DNA of 64,000 nucleotides from CAYSRJ01 sp964521865 (GCA_964521865.1 CAZFTJ010000002.1:186001-250000); one strand, 5' to 3'; shown: positions 39,235 to 48,672, numbered from the stretch's first letter. The notes: a model not told the origin generated them from the sequence alone. Made by a program: numbers and translations.

Positions 39235-40584
39235 TCATACCGGCTCATCGATGTGCTTGATAAATCCCTTTTCCATGAGCATCTTCGTTTTTTCTCTCGT
39301 CTCACGGATAATCGTCTCGGATAGTGTGAACAGCTCGTTTTTTTTCATCTTCACACCTGCTATTCCCTGTTCGATCGCCCTCGCTCCCACCGCAGCCGCC
39401 ACACGGGGAAACACCTCCCACTCTTCCATTGTAGGGATGATGTAGTCTTCCCGCAAGCCTTTCGCTTCGGCTGTCTTTGCAATCTCCTTTCCGGCTTCGA
39501 TGCACATTTCGTCCGTAATCATTCGTGCACGAACATCGAGTGTACCGCGAAAAATACCGGGAAAACCGAGTGAATTGTTGACCTGGTTGGGAAAATCGCC
39601 TCTGCCGGTTGCAACAATGCGTGCGCCCGCCTCTTTTGCCTCCCACGGCCAAATTTCAGGTATCGGATTTGCGCATGCAAAAACCACCGCATTTTTACCC
39701 ATCCCTGAAATCCACTCCTTCTGTATCGTATCGGGGCCGGGACGTGACAGCGCGATGAGAACATCGGCACCCTTGAGAGCCCTATCTATCGAAACATCCT
39801 CATTCCGCTCATTCGTTCGTTCACACATCCTCCACTTCTCATACAGAGCGGGATTATCACTGATATCCGTCCGTCTCCTGGACAAAGCACCTTTTGAATC
39901 GAACATCATACAGTTACCGGCTGCTGCCCCGGCCTTGAAAATAATATCGGCAATTCTGATATTGGCGGCTCCGGACCCCACGAATACGATTCTTGTATTT
40001 TCAAGCTTTTTTCCCGCGACCTTCAGCGCATTGATGAGTCCTGCGAGCGTTACAGCCGCCGTGCCCTGCTGATCGTCATGCCAGACAGGAATCGGACACT
40101 CGTTTCGCAGCCTCTCGAGAATGCGAAAACATTTCGGCTGTGCGATATCCTCCAAGTTGATTCCTCCGAAGGCTGGATGAAGGAGCTTGACGGTCTCTAC
40201 AAAGGTATCCGGGTCCTTTGTGTCGAGGCAGATCGGGAAAGCATCCACACCGCCGAGATACTTGAAGAGGAGGGCCTTGCCCTCCATAACCGGAAGCGCC
40301 GCAGTCGGCCCGATGTCTCCGAGCCCGAGCACCCTTGTTCCGTCGGAAACCACCGCCACAGTATTCCACTTGCTCGTATACTCGTATGCCAGGTCCCTGT
40401 CAGCCTGTATTTCCCTGCACGGTGCAGCGACTCCCGGAGTATACCAGACGTCGAAATCGTGCATATCCCGCACACGACAGCGAGGCACTGTTTCAATTTT
40501 GCCCCTGTACATCCTGTGGAGTTTCGGCGCGACTTCAAGCGGTTTTCCGGCCTTCGCGAGAAGGCGCTCGACATCATGATCCAT
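39235..40584 (-). CDS. NAD-type malic enzyme
   Basis: Oxidative decarboxylation of malate to pyruvate. The 449-residue protein has the catalytic tyrosine in DVWYTPGVAAPCREI near residue 49, the lysine in EGKALLFKYLGGVDAFPICLD, and the metal-binding DDQQGTAAV near residue 170. The dinucleotide fold is VFVGSGAANIRIADII; FACANPIPEI and GRGDFPNQVNNSLGFPG complete it. The short size matches bacterial MaeB-type proteins without a phosphotransacetylase domain. It is divergently oriented to the TCA-cycle operon at 40985 across 400 bp. It would supply pyruvate from C4 acids formed by that cycle. NAD versus NADP preference cannot be read with certainty. Confidence 0.93.
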   Translation of the reverse strand: MDHDVERLLAKAGKPLEVAPKLHRMYRGKIETVPRCRVRDMHDFDVWYTPGVAAPCREIQADRDLAYEYTSKWNTVAVVSDGTRVLGLGDIGPTAALPVMEGKALLFKYLGGVDAFPICLDTKDPDTFVETVKLLHPAFGGINLEDIAQPKCFRILERLRNECPIPVWHDDQQGTAAVTLAGLINALKVAGKKLENTRIVFVGSGAANIRIADIIFKAGAAAGNCMMFDSKGALSRRRTDISDNPALYEKWRMCERTNERNEDVSIDRALKGADVLIALSRPGPDTIQKEWISGMGKNAVVFACANPIPEIWPWEAKEAGARIVATGRGDFPNQVNNSLGFPGIFRGTLDVRARMITDEMCIEAGKEIAKTAEAKGLREDYIIPTMEEWEVFPRVAAAVGARAIEQGIAGVKMKKNELFTLSETIIRETREKTKMLMEKGFIKHIDEPV

Positions 40585-40739
40585 TTTAATTCATCCTTTC
40601 ACGCACATTGTAATCTTTCCCCGACAAAAGGACTGTCCGGATTACGCCCCACTAAATGTAACAATATGTCCTGTATTTAACAATACACTTTATTGTTGCT
40701 GCTTTACTCTAGCGTGAACGTAATCAGATCTTATATGGA

Positions 40740-40876
40740 GGCTTAGCGTCCGGACAATACAGCCGGTGCACGCATCTGGATTTATCAACAAATCCAATCG
40801 ACCGGACATAACCTCCGTTTAAAAGCCTTCGGCTCGGTGCCGTCGCGGAGAACACGCCCCGCATCGGCTGGATTGG
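40740..40876 (+). repeat. Interspersed palindromic repeat, copy D
   Basis: In the 400-bp spacer between the divergent malic-enzyme and sdhA genes. Elements on the plus strand: GCGTCCGGACAATACAGCCG, GTGCACGCATCT, the hairpin GGATTTATCAACAAATCC, CGACCGGACATAACCTCCG, GTCGCGGAGAACA and GCATCGGCTGG. It has an extra segment of about 20 bp (AAAGCCTTCGGCTCGGT) compared with copy C. The rest of the spacer (40585-40739 and 40877-40928) contains no gene. Confidence 0.7.
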
Positions 40877-40928
40877 ATTGAATGTCGAGCTTTAAAGAAC
40901 AGAGAAATGGTTAACGACTCGTTACGTC

Positions 40929-40957
40929 TTGACAAGATTTGCGGTACAAAGTAATGT
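40929..40957 (+). promoter_or_regulatory. Likely sigma-70 promoter of the TCA operon
   Basis: TTGACA at 40929-40934 is followed after 17 bp by TAATGT at 40952-40957, 27 bp upstream of the sdhA GTG. The -35 box is perfect; the -10 box is weak, which may imply control by an activator. The start codon has the ribosome site AAAGGAG at 40972-40978. Confidence 0.65.
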
Positions 40958-40984
40958 AATTCTATCATTTAAAAGGAGAACCCG

Positions 40985-42721
40985 GTGATTCACGAATATG
41001 AGTCGGTGGTCGTAGGAGCAGGTGGTGCAGGTCTGTACGCAGCGCTCGAGGCGAGCAGGACGGCCCGAACAGCGGTACTTTCAAAGCTCCACCCCATGCG
41101 GAGCCATACAGGAGCGGCACAGGGCGGTATAAGCGCAGCCCTTGGAAACGTCGAAGAAGACCTGCCCGAATGGCACGCATTCGATACGGTAAAGGGCGGC
41201 GACTATCTCACCGACCAATCGGCGGCACTTCTCCTGGCAGACGACGCAATACGTGCCGTGATCGATCTCGAACACAGAGGGCTCCCGTTCAACAGAACGG
41301 CCGCAGGCCGAATCGATCAGCGACGTTTCGGCGGCCATACCCGAAACTTCGGCGAATCGGCTGTGAGACGTTCCTGCTTCGCCGCGGACAGAACCGGCCA
41401 CATGATCCTTCAGACTCTCTACCAGCAGTGCATAAAAAATGAGGTTTCCTTCTTCGATGAATTTCAACTGCTCGACGTTATTATCGAAGGCAGACAGTGC
41501 AAGGGGGTGGTGGCAATTGAGCTCGGCACCGGTGAAATACATGTATTCAAGGCGGCGGCCGTCCTGTTTGCAACCGGCGGTTTCGGCAGGATGTTCAGAA
41601 TAACCTCCAATGCGTACGCAAATACGGGGGACGGGCCCGCCGTTCTCGCGCGGCGCGGCGTTCCCCTTGAAGATATGGAGTTCTTCCAGTTTCATCCCAC
41701 CGGAATTCGCGGTATGGGTATTCTGATTACCGAGGGGGTGCGAGGAGAGGGCGGTATTCTTCGAAACAGCCGAGGCGAACGGTTCATGGAACGGTATACT
41801 CCGACCCTTCTCGATCTTGCTCCCCGCGATATTGTGTCGCGGGCCGTCATAGCGGAGATCAGGGAGGGAAGAGGTATTATTGGCAACGGCTCGGTCGACG
41901 ACTATGTGCACCTCGATGCGACGCATCTGGGAAAAGAGGTTATAGAGGCAAAACTGCCGGATATTGCTGAATTTTGCCGCACCTACCAGGGTATAGACCC
42001 TGCAGAACATATGATTCCGGTCATGCCGACAGCGCACTATGCAATGGGCGGGATACCGACCGACATCGACGGTCGAGTTATAGCTGACGGCAGCGGGCAT
42101 GTCTATGAAGGGCTGTACGCGGCCGGAGAGTGCGCCTGCGTCTCGGTACACGGCGCAAACAGGCTCGGCACAAACAGCCTGGTCGATCTCGTGGTTTTCG
42201 GTCGGAGGGCCGGTATACATATGAGAGACTTCGTAAAAGGCGCACCTGCTCCCGCAGTCGCGAGGGATTCCGGCGATGAAGCGCTGCGTTTCATCGACGA
42301 TTTGAGAGGCAGATCTCGCGGCATCCACGGGGGGTATATCCGGCAGGAGATGGCATCCGTCATGATGGAGAAGGTGGGGATTTACAGGAAAGGGCCTCAA
42401 ATGCGGACAGCAATCGATACGCTGAAGGATCTTCGTGAACGCTACGGCGAAGTCTCGGTGCAGGATAATAAAATCGGCTTCAACACCGATCTTCTGGAGA
42501 TTATCGAGCTGCGGAATCTCATCGATCTCGCCTATATCACCGCCTGTTCGGCGTATAACCGGGAGGAGAGCAGGGGCGCTCATTTCAGGGAGGACTTCCC
42601 CGAACGTGACGACGAGCACTGGTTGACACACACACTCGCCTGGCTTACGAAAGAGAGTGTTAAAATCGATTACAAACCGGTGGACATTGCGAGGTGGGAG
42701 CCAAAACCGCGGGCCTATTAA
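40985..42721 (+). CDS. sdhA: Succinate dehydrogenase / fumarate reductase flavoprotein subunit
   Basis: The 578-residue FAD-binding subunit that interconverts succinate and fumarate. The FAD fold is VVVGAGGAGLYAALEA at residues 8-23. The covalent-FAD histidine is in RSHTGAAQGGISAAL near residue 40. HGANRLGTNSLVDLVVFGRRAG and GGHTRNFGESAVRRS are typical of SdhA, and FQFHPTGI holds a catalytic histidine. AMGGIPTDIDGRV with the active-site Arg region follows. The start is GTG at 40985 after AAAGGAGAACCCG. Sequence blocks favour the SdhA type of aerobic complex II. Direction in vivo is not decided by sequence, but the accompanying 2-oxoglutarate dehydrogenase and succinyl-CoA synthetase suggest oxidative use. 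It is the first gene of the TCA run. Confidence 0.95.
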   Translation: MIHEYESVVVGAGGAGLYAALEASRTARTAVLSKLHPMRSHTGAAQGGISAALGNVEEDLPEWHAFDTVKGGDYLTDQSAALLLADDAIRAVIDLEHRGLPFNRTAAGRIDQRRFGGHTRNFGESAVRRSCFAADRTGHMILQTLYQQCIKNEVSFFDEFQLLDVIIEGRQCKGVVAIELGTGEIHVFKAAAVLFATGGFGRMFRITSNAYANTGDGPAVLARRGVPLEDMEFFQFHPTGIRGMGILITEGVRGEGGILRNSRGERFMERYTPTLLDLAPRDIVSRAVIAEIREGRGIIGNGSVDDYVHLDATHLGKEVIEAKLPDIAEFCRTYQGIDPAEHMIPVMPTAHYAMGGIPTDIDGRVIADGSGHVYEGLYAAGECACVSVHGANRLGTNSLVDLVVFGRRAGIHMRDFVKGAPAPAVARDSGDEALRFIDDLRGRSRGIHGGYIRQEMASVMMEKVGIYRKGPQMRTAIDTLKDLRERYGEVSVQDNKIGFNTDLLEIIELRNLIDLAYITACSAYNREESRGAHFREDFPERDDEHWLTHTLAWLTKESVKIDYKPVDIARWEPKPRAY

Positions 42722-42754
42722 CCGAAAATGTGCATATGCCCAGGAGTATAATAA

Positions 42755-43480
42755 ATGAATGTGGTGCTTAAAATCGAACGTTTCAACCCGTCTTCCGACG
42801 AGGCGCCGTACTTCAGGGAATATTCTGTCGATGCATCCGTAAACGATCGTGTTCTCGATCTGTTGATGCACGTGAAACGGTTTATGGACGGGTCCCTCGC
42901 CTTTCGGAAAAGCTGTGCGCACGGTATATGCGGTTCAGATGCAATGATTATCAACGGCACGGAGAGGCTCGCCTGTAAAACCCTCGTAAAGGATGTTGCC
43001 GAAAATGACGGCGACAGCATAACAATCCGGCCGCTGAAAAACCTTCCTGTCCAGCGCGACCTCATGGTGGATCAGAACGAGTTCTTCAATCGTTTCCGAT
43101 CGGTAAAACCTTTCCTCTTGAACGATGAGGAGGACCCCGAAAGGGAGCGGATACAGTCTCCGGAAGAGAGAAAAAAATACGACGATGCAACAAAGTGCAT
43201 CCTCTGCGCAGCATGTTTTTCGGCCTGTCCGGTTATCCGCGAAAAGAACCCGCTCTTTCTCGGACCGGCTCAGATCGTACAGGCATCGCGGTTTCTCGAT
43301 GACAGCAGGGACAGGGGGCTCGAAGCACGGCTCGACGTGCTCGATGCCCCGAATGGTGTATGGCCATGTGAAAATCACTTCAGATGCACCGAGGTATGCC
43401 CGCGCGGCATCAAGGTGACAAAACTCATCAATTTGACAAAAAAGAAGATAAAAAGTTTCCGGGAGCAGAGGGGTCGGTGA
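42755..43480 (+). CDS. sdhB: Succinate dehydrogenase / fumarate reductase iron-sulfur subunit
   Basis: The 241-residue electron-transfer subunit with three clusters. The 2Fe-2S site is SCAHGICGSDAMIINGTERLAC (about residues 51-73), where one ligand is Asp as in E. coli SdhB. The 4Fe-4S site is CILCAACFSACP near residue 148 and the 3Fe-4S site is CENHFRCTEVCP near residue 206. The next gene, sucC, starts 1 bp after its stop. No sdhC or sdhD membrane anchor gene lies before sdhA, between the two, or after sdhB, so attachment to the membrane and quinone must depend on genes elsewhere or on an unusual arrangement. Confidence 0.96.
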   Translation: MNVVLKIERFNPSSDEAPYFREYSVDASVNDRVLDLLMHVKRFMDGSLAFRKSCAHGICGSDAMIINGTERLACKTLVKDVAENDGDSITIRPLKNLPVQRDLMVDQNEFFNRFRSVKPFLLNDEEDPERERIQSPEERKKYDDATKCILCAACFSACPVIREKNPLFLGPAQIVQASRFLDDSRDRGLEARLDVLDAPNGVWPCENHFRCTEVCPRGIKVTKLINLTKKKIKSFREQRGR

Positions 43481-43481
43481 G

Positions 43482-44621
43482 ATGAAACTGTACGAATACC
43501 AGGCCAAAGAACTCTTCGAACAAAACGGTATTCAGACGGCGCCGGGGAGAGTGATCGATGCGCCGGAAGATGCATTCGGGGCAGCCGAAGAGCTCGGCGG
43601 CGCAGTGGCCCTAAAAGCCCAGGTCCTGGTCGGCGGGAGAGGAAAAGCAGGCGGCGTGAAAATCGCCTCCTCCCCGGAAGAAGCAGTCGCCCATGCGAGA
43701 TCAATCCTCAACATGTCCATCAAATCTCTTCCGGTAAAAAAAGCTCTGGTCGTCAAAGCTCTTACCATTCAGTCCGAGTACTATATCGGAATCACCGTCG
43801 ACCGTTCATCGAAACTGATCACCATCATAACAAGCGCAGCCGGTGGCGTTGATATTGAAGAGCTCGCGGCCAATGAACCCGATAAAATACACACTCTCCC
43901 GATCAATCCTCTGAAGGGACTGGACGAGAAACGCTGTCGTTCGATGCTTACCGCGGTATTCAGCAGCAGACAACTGGCCCAAAAGGCCTTTGAGACCGTA
44001 CAAAAATTATACCGGCTTTTTATCGGGATCGACGGTTCACTCGTTGAGATCAATCCCTATGCGTTGACTGAAAAAAGCGGACTTCTCGCTCTGGACGCCA
44101 AAATCATTATAGATGAAAACGGCGCATACAAGCACCCGGAGCTTGAAAATCTAAGAAATCCCGAGGAGTACGGCCCGGACGAGCTTGAAGCACGTGAATA
44201 CGGTCTCAGCTTTGTAAGCCTCGATGGAGACATCGGCTGTATCGTAAACGGCGCGGGACTCGCAATGGCGACCATGGACATCATAAAACTGGCGGGAGGG
44301 GCTCCGGCAAACTTTCTCGACGTAGGAGGAAGCTCGAGTCCTGAAAAGGTTGTACATGCATTCGAAATAATATCCCGCAATCGAGAGGTGAAAGCCATAC
44401 TGATCAATATATTCGGCGGCATTACCCGCTGCGATGATGTTGCAAGGGGCATAGTGCGGGCAAAACAAACGGTGCAGCTCGAGCTGCCGCTCGTCATACG
44501 GCTGATCGGGACGAACGAAAAGAAGGGCCAGGCCATTCTGAAAAAAGCGGGAATCGATGTTTTTGAAAAACTGACGGAGGCGGTCGAGAAGGTGGTGCAG
44601 TACGCCGCCCTCGTGAAATAA
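43482..44621 (+). CDS. sucC: Succinyl-CoA synthetase beta subunit
   Basis: The 379-residue nucleotide-binding (ATP-grasp) subunit, pairing with SucD to make ATP or GTP from succinyl-CoA. Blocks: MKLYEYQAKELFEQNGI, VLVGGRGKAGGVKI (nucleotide loop), EINPYALTE, NGAGLAMATMDIIKLAGGAPANFLDVGG, and NIFGGITRCDDVARGIV. Length is standard (about 388). The ATG at 43482 follows AGAGGGGTCGGTGAG with a 1-bp gap after sdhB. sucD follows after 164 bp that contain no supported gene. Confidence 0.96.
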   Translation: MKLYEYQAKELFEQNGIQTAPGRVIDAPEDAFGAAEELGGAVALKAQVLVGGRGKAGGVKIASSPEEAVAHARSILNMSIKSLPVKKALVVKALTIQSEYYIGITVDRSSKLITIITSAAGGVDIEELAANEPDKIHTLPINPLKGLDEKRCRSMLTAVFSSRQLAQKAFETVQKLYRLFIGIDGSLVEINPYALTEKSGLLALDAKIIIDENGAYKHPELENLRNPEEYGPDELEAREYGLSFVSLDGDIGCIVNGAGLAMATMDIIKLAGGAPANFLDVGGSSSPEKVVHAFEIISRNREVKAILINIFGGITRCDDVARGIVRAKQTVQLELPLVIRLIGTNEKKGQAILKKAGIDVFEKLTEAVEKVVQYAALVK

Positions 44622-44785
44622 AATCGCGGCGGATTCTTGAGACTGCAGAGCACAGCGAAAGGGAGGTAAAAATACACGCGGCGGGGCGAAAGGCATTCGA
44701 CGAACCCGCTTTTTGTCTCGGGTCGGGGCGCTGTTTTATTTGACTTACTGTGAAAGCCTTACAGAAGTGAAGATGCGGAGCGGAT

Positions 44786-45655
44786 ATGAGCATACTTATC
44801 GACAGGAACACAAGGGTACTGGTGCAGGGGATTACCGGCCATGACGGCTCGTTTCATGCCGGTTCCATGCTCGCATACGGAACCAGGGTCGTTGCCGGCG
44901 TTACGCCGAAAAGGGGCGGACAGGTCATCAACGGTATTCCCGTTTATAATACCGTCAGGGAATGCCGAATGCAGACCGGGATCGACTGTTCCGTCATATT
45001 CGTTCCGGCGAAATTCGCAAGCAGCGCGTTACGTGAAGCTGCAGATGCGGGGATTCCCCTCATAATATGCATCACTGAAGGCATTCCGGTGCTTGAAATG
45101 ATAGAAAACTACCACTATGTACGGGAGCGCGGGCTCAGGCTCATCGGCCCGAACTGTCCGGGTATCATCACGCCTGAAGAATGCAAAGTCGGCATCATGC
45201 CCGCACGTATACACAAGCCCGGGCGTATAGGAGTTATGTCCAGAAGCGGAACGCTTACCTATGAGATTGTATACAATCTTACACTGAACGGATTCGGGCA
45301 ATCGACCTGTGTGGGAATCGGCGGCGATCCGATTATCGGTACCGATTTTGTCGAGCTTCTCAGGATGTTCGAGAACGATCCCGGCACCGATGCCGTGGCG
45401 CTCATCGGCGAAATCGGTGGTGATGACGAGGAGAAGGCTGCCGACTTTATTGCGAGCAATATGAGCAAACCGTTGGTGGCTTTCATTTCCGGAAGAACCG
45501 CTCCGAAAGGGAAGAGAATGGGGCATGCGGGCGCAATAGTCTCCGGCGGCAAGGGTACGGCCGAAGCAAAGCTGAAGGCGTTCAAAGAGGCGGGAGTTCC
45601 GGTTGCCGACAGGCCTGACGAAATCCCCGTGCTGCTGCGAGACCTCCTCGGATGA
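44786..45655 (+). CDS. sucD: Succinyl-CoA synthetase alpha subunit
   Basis: The 289-residue CoA-binding subunit. It starts SILIDRNTRVLVQGITGHDGSFHAGSML, with the CoA site GVTPKRGG and the phospho-histidine in GHAGAIVSGGKGTAEAKLKAF near residue 245. SRSGTLTYEIVYNLT and GIGGDPIIGTDF complete the family pattern. The ATG is preceded by GGAGCGGAT. The C-terminus PVADRPDEIPVLLRDLLG is standard. The downstream 45656-45849 spacer carries a perfect 16-bp palindrome. Confidence 0.96.
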   Translation: MSILIDRNTRVLVQGITGHDGSFHAGSMLAYGTRVVAGVTPKRGGQVINGIPVYNTVRECRMQTGIDCSVIFVPAKFASSALREAADAGIPLIICITEGIPVLEMIENYHYVRERGLRLIGPNCPGIITPEECKVGIMPARIHKPGRIGVMSRSGTLTYEIVYNLTLNGFGQSTCVGIGGDPIIGTDFVELLRMFENDPGTDAVALIGEIGGDDEEKAADFIASNMSKPLVAFISGRTAPKGKRMGHAGAIVSGGKGTAEAKLKAFKEAGVPVADRPDEIPVLLRDLLG

Positions 45656-45788
45656 GGCCTGCATTGTCAAAATCCCCAGTTCCCGGAAGGCGGACCCAGG
45701 CTTTGATACGCCTGTGAAAATAAAGCTGTTTGTATAAACTTCGCGCGAGTAGTGCTGCACTGCTGGAAACCCCCTTAGTTTTTGACGG

Positions 45789-45804
45789 GGCAGGGCGCCC
45801 TGCC
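45789..45804. repeat. Perfect 16-bp GC-rich palindrome ahead of sucA
   Basis: GGCAGGGCGCCCTGCC, 45 bp before the likely sucA start. It could be a protein-binding site, or a hairpin affecting sucA translation; it lacks a T-run, so it is not a classical terminator. No other gene is in the 194-bp spacer. Confidence 0.45.
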
Positions 45805-45849
45805 TGTAAGGGGCATATTATTAAAAACACGGTAATGGAGCAGATCGTT

Positions 45850-48672
45850 ATGTTCGATCCCGTATTCACCCCTGAAAACCTGCACTACTTGGAGGAACTG
45901 TACAGGTCCTGGCGTGAAGCCCCCGATTCCGTCGATAAAGAATGGCAGGACATGTTTGCAGGTGCACGTTTTTCCGACTCGATCACAGCACGCTCAACAC
46001 AGAAGTCCTTGAAAGTACAGAGCGCGGCATACAAACAGAGCAGAGTCGAAAGCCTCATATGGGCGTATCGGGATGTGGGATACCTGTACGCGCGTCTCAA
46101 TCCTCTTACCGGCTACCTGAGCGCAGATCTCCACTACCTTTATAGACAGAGAGAAGGGAAATACGAACGTCTGACGCCGGATGAGTTCGGTCTTTCGGAG
46201 GAAGATCTACACACTGCTTTTTCCGCAGGAAGATACCTGAAGCCTGAAAGAGCACCGCTGGTTGAAATCATTCAAGCGCTGACAGAGACCTACTGCTCTT
46301 CGATCGGCGTAGAATTTCTACACATTCAGGACAAGACAATCAGGAACTGGCTCATGAAACAGATGGAATCGACACGGAACAGGCCCCTCATGCTGGATGA
46401 AAAACGAAGAATCATGCTTGAAGATCTCATAAAAGCGGAAGAGTTCGAACATTTTCTGCATTCACGTTTCATCGGGCAGAAGAGGTTTTCTCTGGAAGGG
46501 GCCGAGGTTCTCATTCCTGCTCTGCACTTTCTCGTAGACAGCTGCGCGTACAGAGGTGTTGAGGAGATTTTTCTCGGTATGTCACACAGGGGCAGACTGA
46601 ATGTACTCGCAAATATACTCGACAAGCCGCTTGATGAAATTTTTTCATCCTTCGAAGCATTTGAAATCCCGCAAGCGTACGGAGGCTCGGGGGATGTCAA
46701 ATACCACCTCGGATACCGTAGAATGCATTTAAATGAAGATAAAAGCTCTCTTTCAATCAGCCTTGCACCCAACCCGAGTCATCTCGAGTCGGTCGATGCG
46801 GTTGTCGAAGGCATGGCGAGGGCTGCGCAGGACCGACTCCATGATACGGGGAGAAAACAGGTAGTACCCGTTCTCATACACGGTGATGCCGCGTTTTCGG
46901 GACAGGGGGTTGTCGCGGAGGTATTGAACCTTTCGCAGCTCAACGGGTATAAAACAGGCGGCACAATTCATATTGTCATAAACAATCAAATAGGGTTTAC
47001 AACGTCCACAAAGGATGCACGGTCCACCTTCTTTCCCACCGATGTGGTGAAAATGGAGCCGATACCGATTTTCCATGTAAACGGCGACGACCCTGAAGCG
47101 GTTATTCATGTTATTAATATGGCTTTCAACTTCAGACAGGAGTTCGGGAGAGATGTGGTGGTCGATATTTTCTGCTACCGTCGTCACGGGCATAATGAAG
47201 GCGATGAACCTTCTTTTACCCATCCGCGTATGTATGCACTCATAAAAAATCATCAAAGTGTCAGAACACTGTACGCACAGCAGCTCGCCGACAGAGGAAC
47301 GTTCGGGCCCGAAGAGCAGCGCAGAATATCTGACGGGTATAAAAGCCTTCTGAGAGAGGCGATGAAAAGCCGTATTCGGGAAGTGAGGCCGGGCGTGGAA
47401 ATCGGATCTGACGAGTGTATTCAGGAAAAATGTGAAAAACCGCAATCGGTCGACACGGCAATCGACCGTTTATTACTCACGGATATTGCGCGAAAGGCAA
47501 CTCAAATACCCGGATGGTTTCACGCACACAAAAAATTACAGCGAATAATTCACGAAAAAAGAAAAAGGATTGACGGGGGCGGTATAATTGATTATTCACT
47601 TGCCGAGACCATTGCATTCGGTTCTCTGCTTGTTGAAGGAATACCGATCCGCCTCAGCGGGGAAGATAGCGGGCGCGGCACATTTTCTCAACGGCATGCG
47701 GTCTGGTGGGATACAGAATCCGACGAACCTCTTCCCTACGTGCCGCTCAACAATATTGCAGACGGACAGGCCGTGTTTTCCGTGTACGACAGCCCTCTTT
47801 CCGAATACTCGATTCTCGGATTCGAATACGGGTACTCCATTTCAAACCCGCGGGTTCTTGTGCTCTGGGAAGCACAGTTCGGCGATTTCAGCAACGGCGC
47901 CCAGGTTGTCATCGACAACTATATTGCATCGGGAGAAGCGAAATGGAGAAACCTCTGCCCCCTCACCCTTCTGCTGCCGCATGGGTACGAGGGGCAGGGT
48001 CCTGAGCATTCGAGCGCGCATCTGGAACGCTTTCTTCAACTCTGTGCGGCGCATAACCTTCAGGTGTGCAATCCCACCACTCCGGCCCAGTACTTCCACC
48101 TCCTGCGAAGGCAGGCGAAATCCGGCAGCAGGCCGCTCGTGATCATGACACCGAAAAGCCTGCTCAGGCATCCGAAGGCGGTTTCTTCTCAAAAGGAGCT
48201 TACCTCAGGCAGTTTCATGAGTCTTATCGACGAGTCGGAGCTTTCAGCCGCTCCGGAAACAATCAAAACAGTCTGTTTCTGCACGGGAAAGATATACTAC
48301 ACATTAACGGAAAAAAGAGCATTGATGGGGGTGAAAGACACGGCTGCAGTCAGAATTGAGCAGTTGTACCCGTTCCCCGCCCGAGAGATTGATGGTGTGT
48401 TCAAAAGATATCTGGGCGCTGAAAAATATCTCTGGGTGCAGGAGGAACCGCGCAATCGCGGTGCGTGGGGGTTTATCAAAGACCGATTCGATCGTGACCT
48501 TGATTTCAGGAATCTGCAGTACATCGGACGTGAAGAGAGCGCGTCGCCCGCCACCGGGTTTCATGCAAGACATCAGCAGGAACGGGAGGATATTCTGAAT
48601 CGTGTATTTGGCGGGGCAGTCGTGAAAAAAAACGTCCGGAGGGACGTACGTAAAAAACAGGCTTCTGTATAG
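45850..48672 (+). CDS. sucA: 2-oxoglutarate dehydrogenase E1 component
   Basis: Thiamine-diphosphate enzyme (about 940 residues) that decarboxylates 2-oxoglutarate and passes the succinyl group to SucB. The N-terminal MFDPVFTPENLHYLEELYRSW and the dispersed motifs GMSHRGRLNVLANI, HGDAAFSGQGVVAE (TPP site) and NNQIGFTT are typical. Further blocks are the YRRHGHNEGDEPSFTHP loop, SGEDSGRGTFSQRHA and the C-terminal EEPRNRGAW. Two ATGs are possible: 45835, with no ribosome site, and 45850, with GGAG at a spacing of 9, which I prefer. A longer in-frame extension back to 45730 is not supported. It is followed by sucB and lpd, which complete the complex. Confidence 0.95.
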   Translation: MFDPVFTPENLHYLEELYRSWREAPDSVDKEWQDMFAGARFSDSITARSTQKSLKVQSAAYKQSRVESLIWAYRDVGYLYARLNPLTGYLSADLHYLYRQREGKYERLTPDEFGLSEEDLHTAFSAGRYLKPERAPLVEIIQALTETYCSSIGVEFLHIQDKTIRNWLMKQMESTRNRPLMLDEKRRIMLEDLIKAEEFEHFLHSRFIGQKRFSLEGAEVLIPALHFLVDSCAYRGVEEIFLGMSHRGRLNVLANILDKPLDEIFSSFEAFEIPQAYGGSGDVKYHLGYRRMHLNEDKSSLSISLAPNPSHLESVDAVVEGMARAAQDRLHDTGRKQVVPVLIHGDAAFSGQGVVAEVLNLSQLNGYKTGGTIHIVINNQIGFTTSTKDARSTFFPTDVVKMEPIPIFHVNGDDPEAVIHVINMAFNFRQEFGRDVVVDIFCYRRHGHNEGDEPSFTHPRMYALIKNHQSVRTLYAQQLADRGTFGPEEQRRISDGYKSLLREAMKSRIREVRPGVEIGSDECIQEKCEKPQSVDTAIDRLLLTDIARKATQIPGWFHAHKKLQRIIHEKRKRIDGGGIIDYSLAETIAFGSLLVEGIPIRLSGEDSGRGTFSQRHAVWWDTESDEPLPYVPLNNIADGQAVFSVYDSPLSEYSILGFEYGYSISNPRVLVLWEAQFGDFSNGAQVVIDNYIASGEAKWRNLCPLTLLLPHGYEGQGPEHSSAHLERFLQLCAAHNLQVCNPTTPAQYFHLLRRQAKSGSRPLVIMTPKSLLRHPKAVSSQKELTSGSFMSLIDESELSAAPETIKTVCFCTGKIYYTLTEKRALMGVKDTAAVRIEQLYPFPAREIDGVFKRYLGAEKYLWVQEEPRNRGAWGFIKDRFDRDLDFRNLQYIGREESASPATGFHARHQQEREDILNRVFGGAVVKKNVRRDVRKKQASV

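Noticed and set aside
41081..42922. 613-codon open frame on the minus strand across sdhA
   Set aside because: It is antisense to a clear sdhA gene with all catalytic motifs; its translation has no recognisable domain and no ribosome site.
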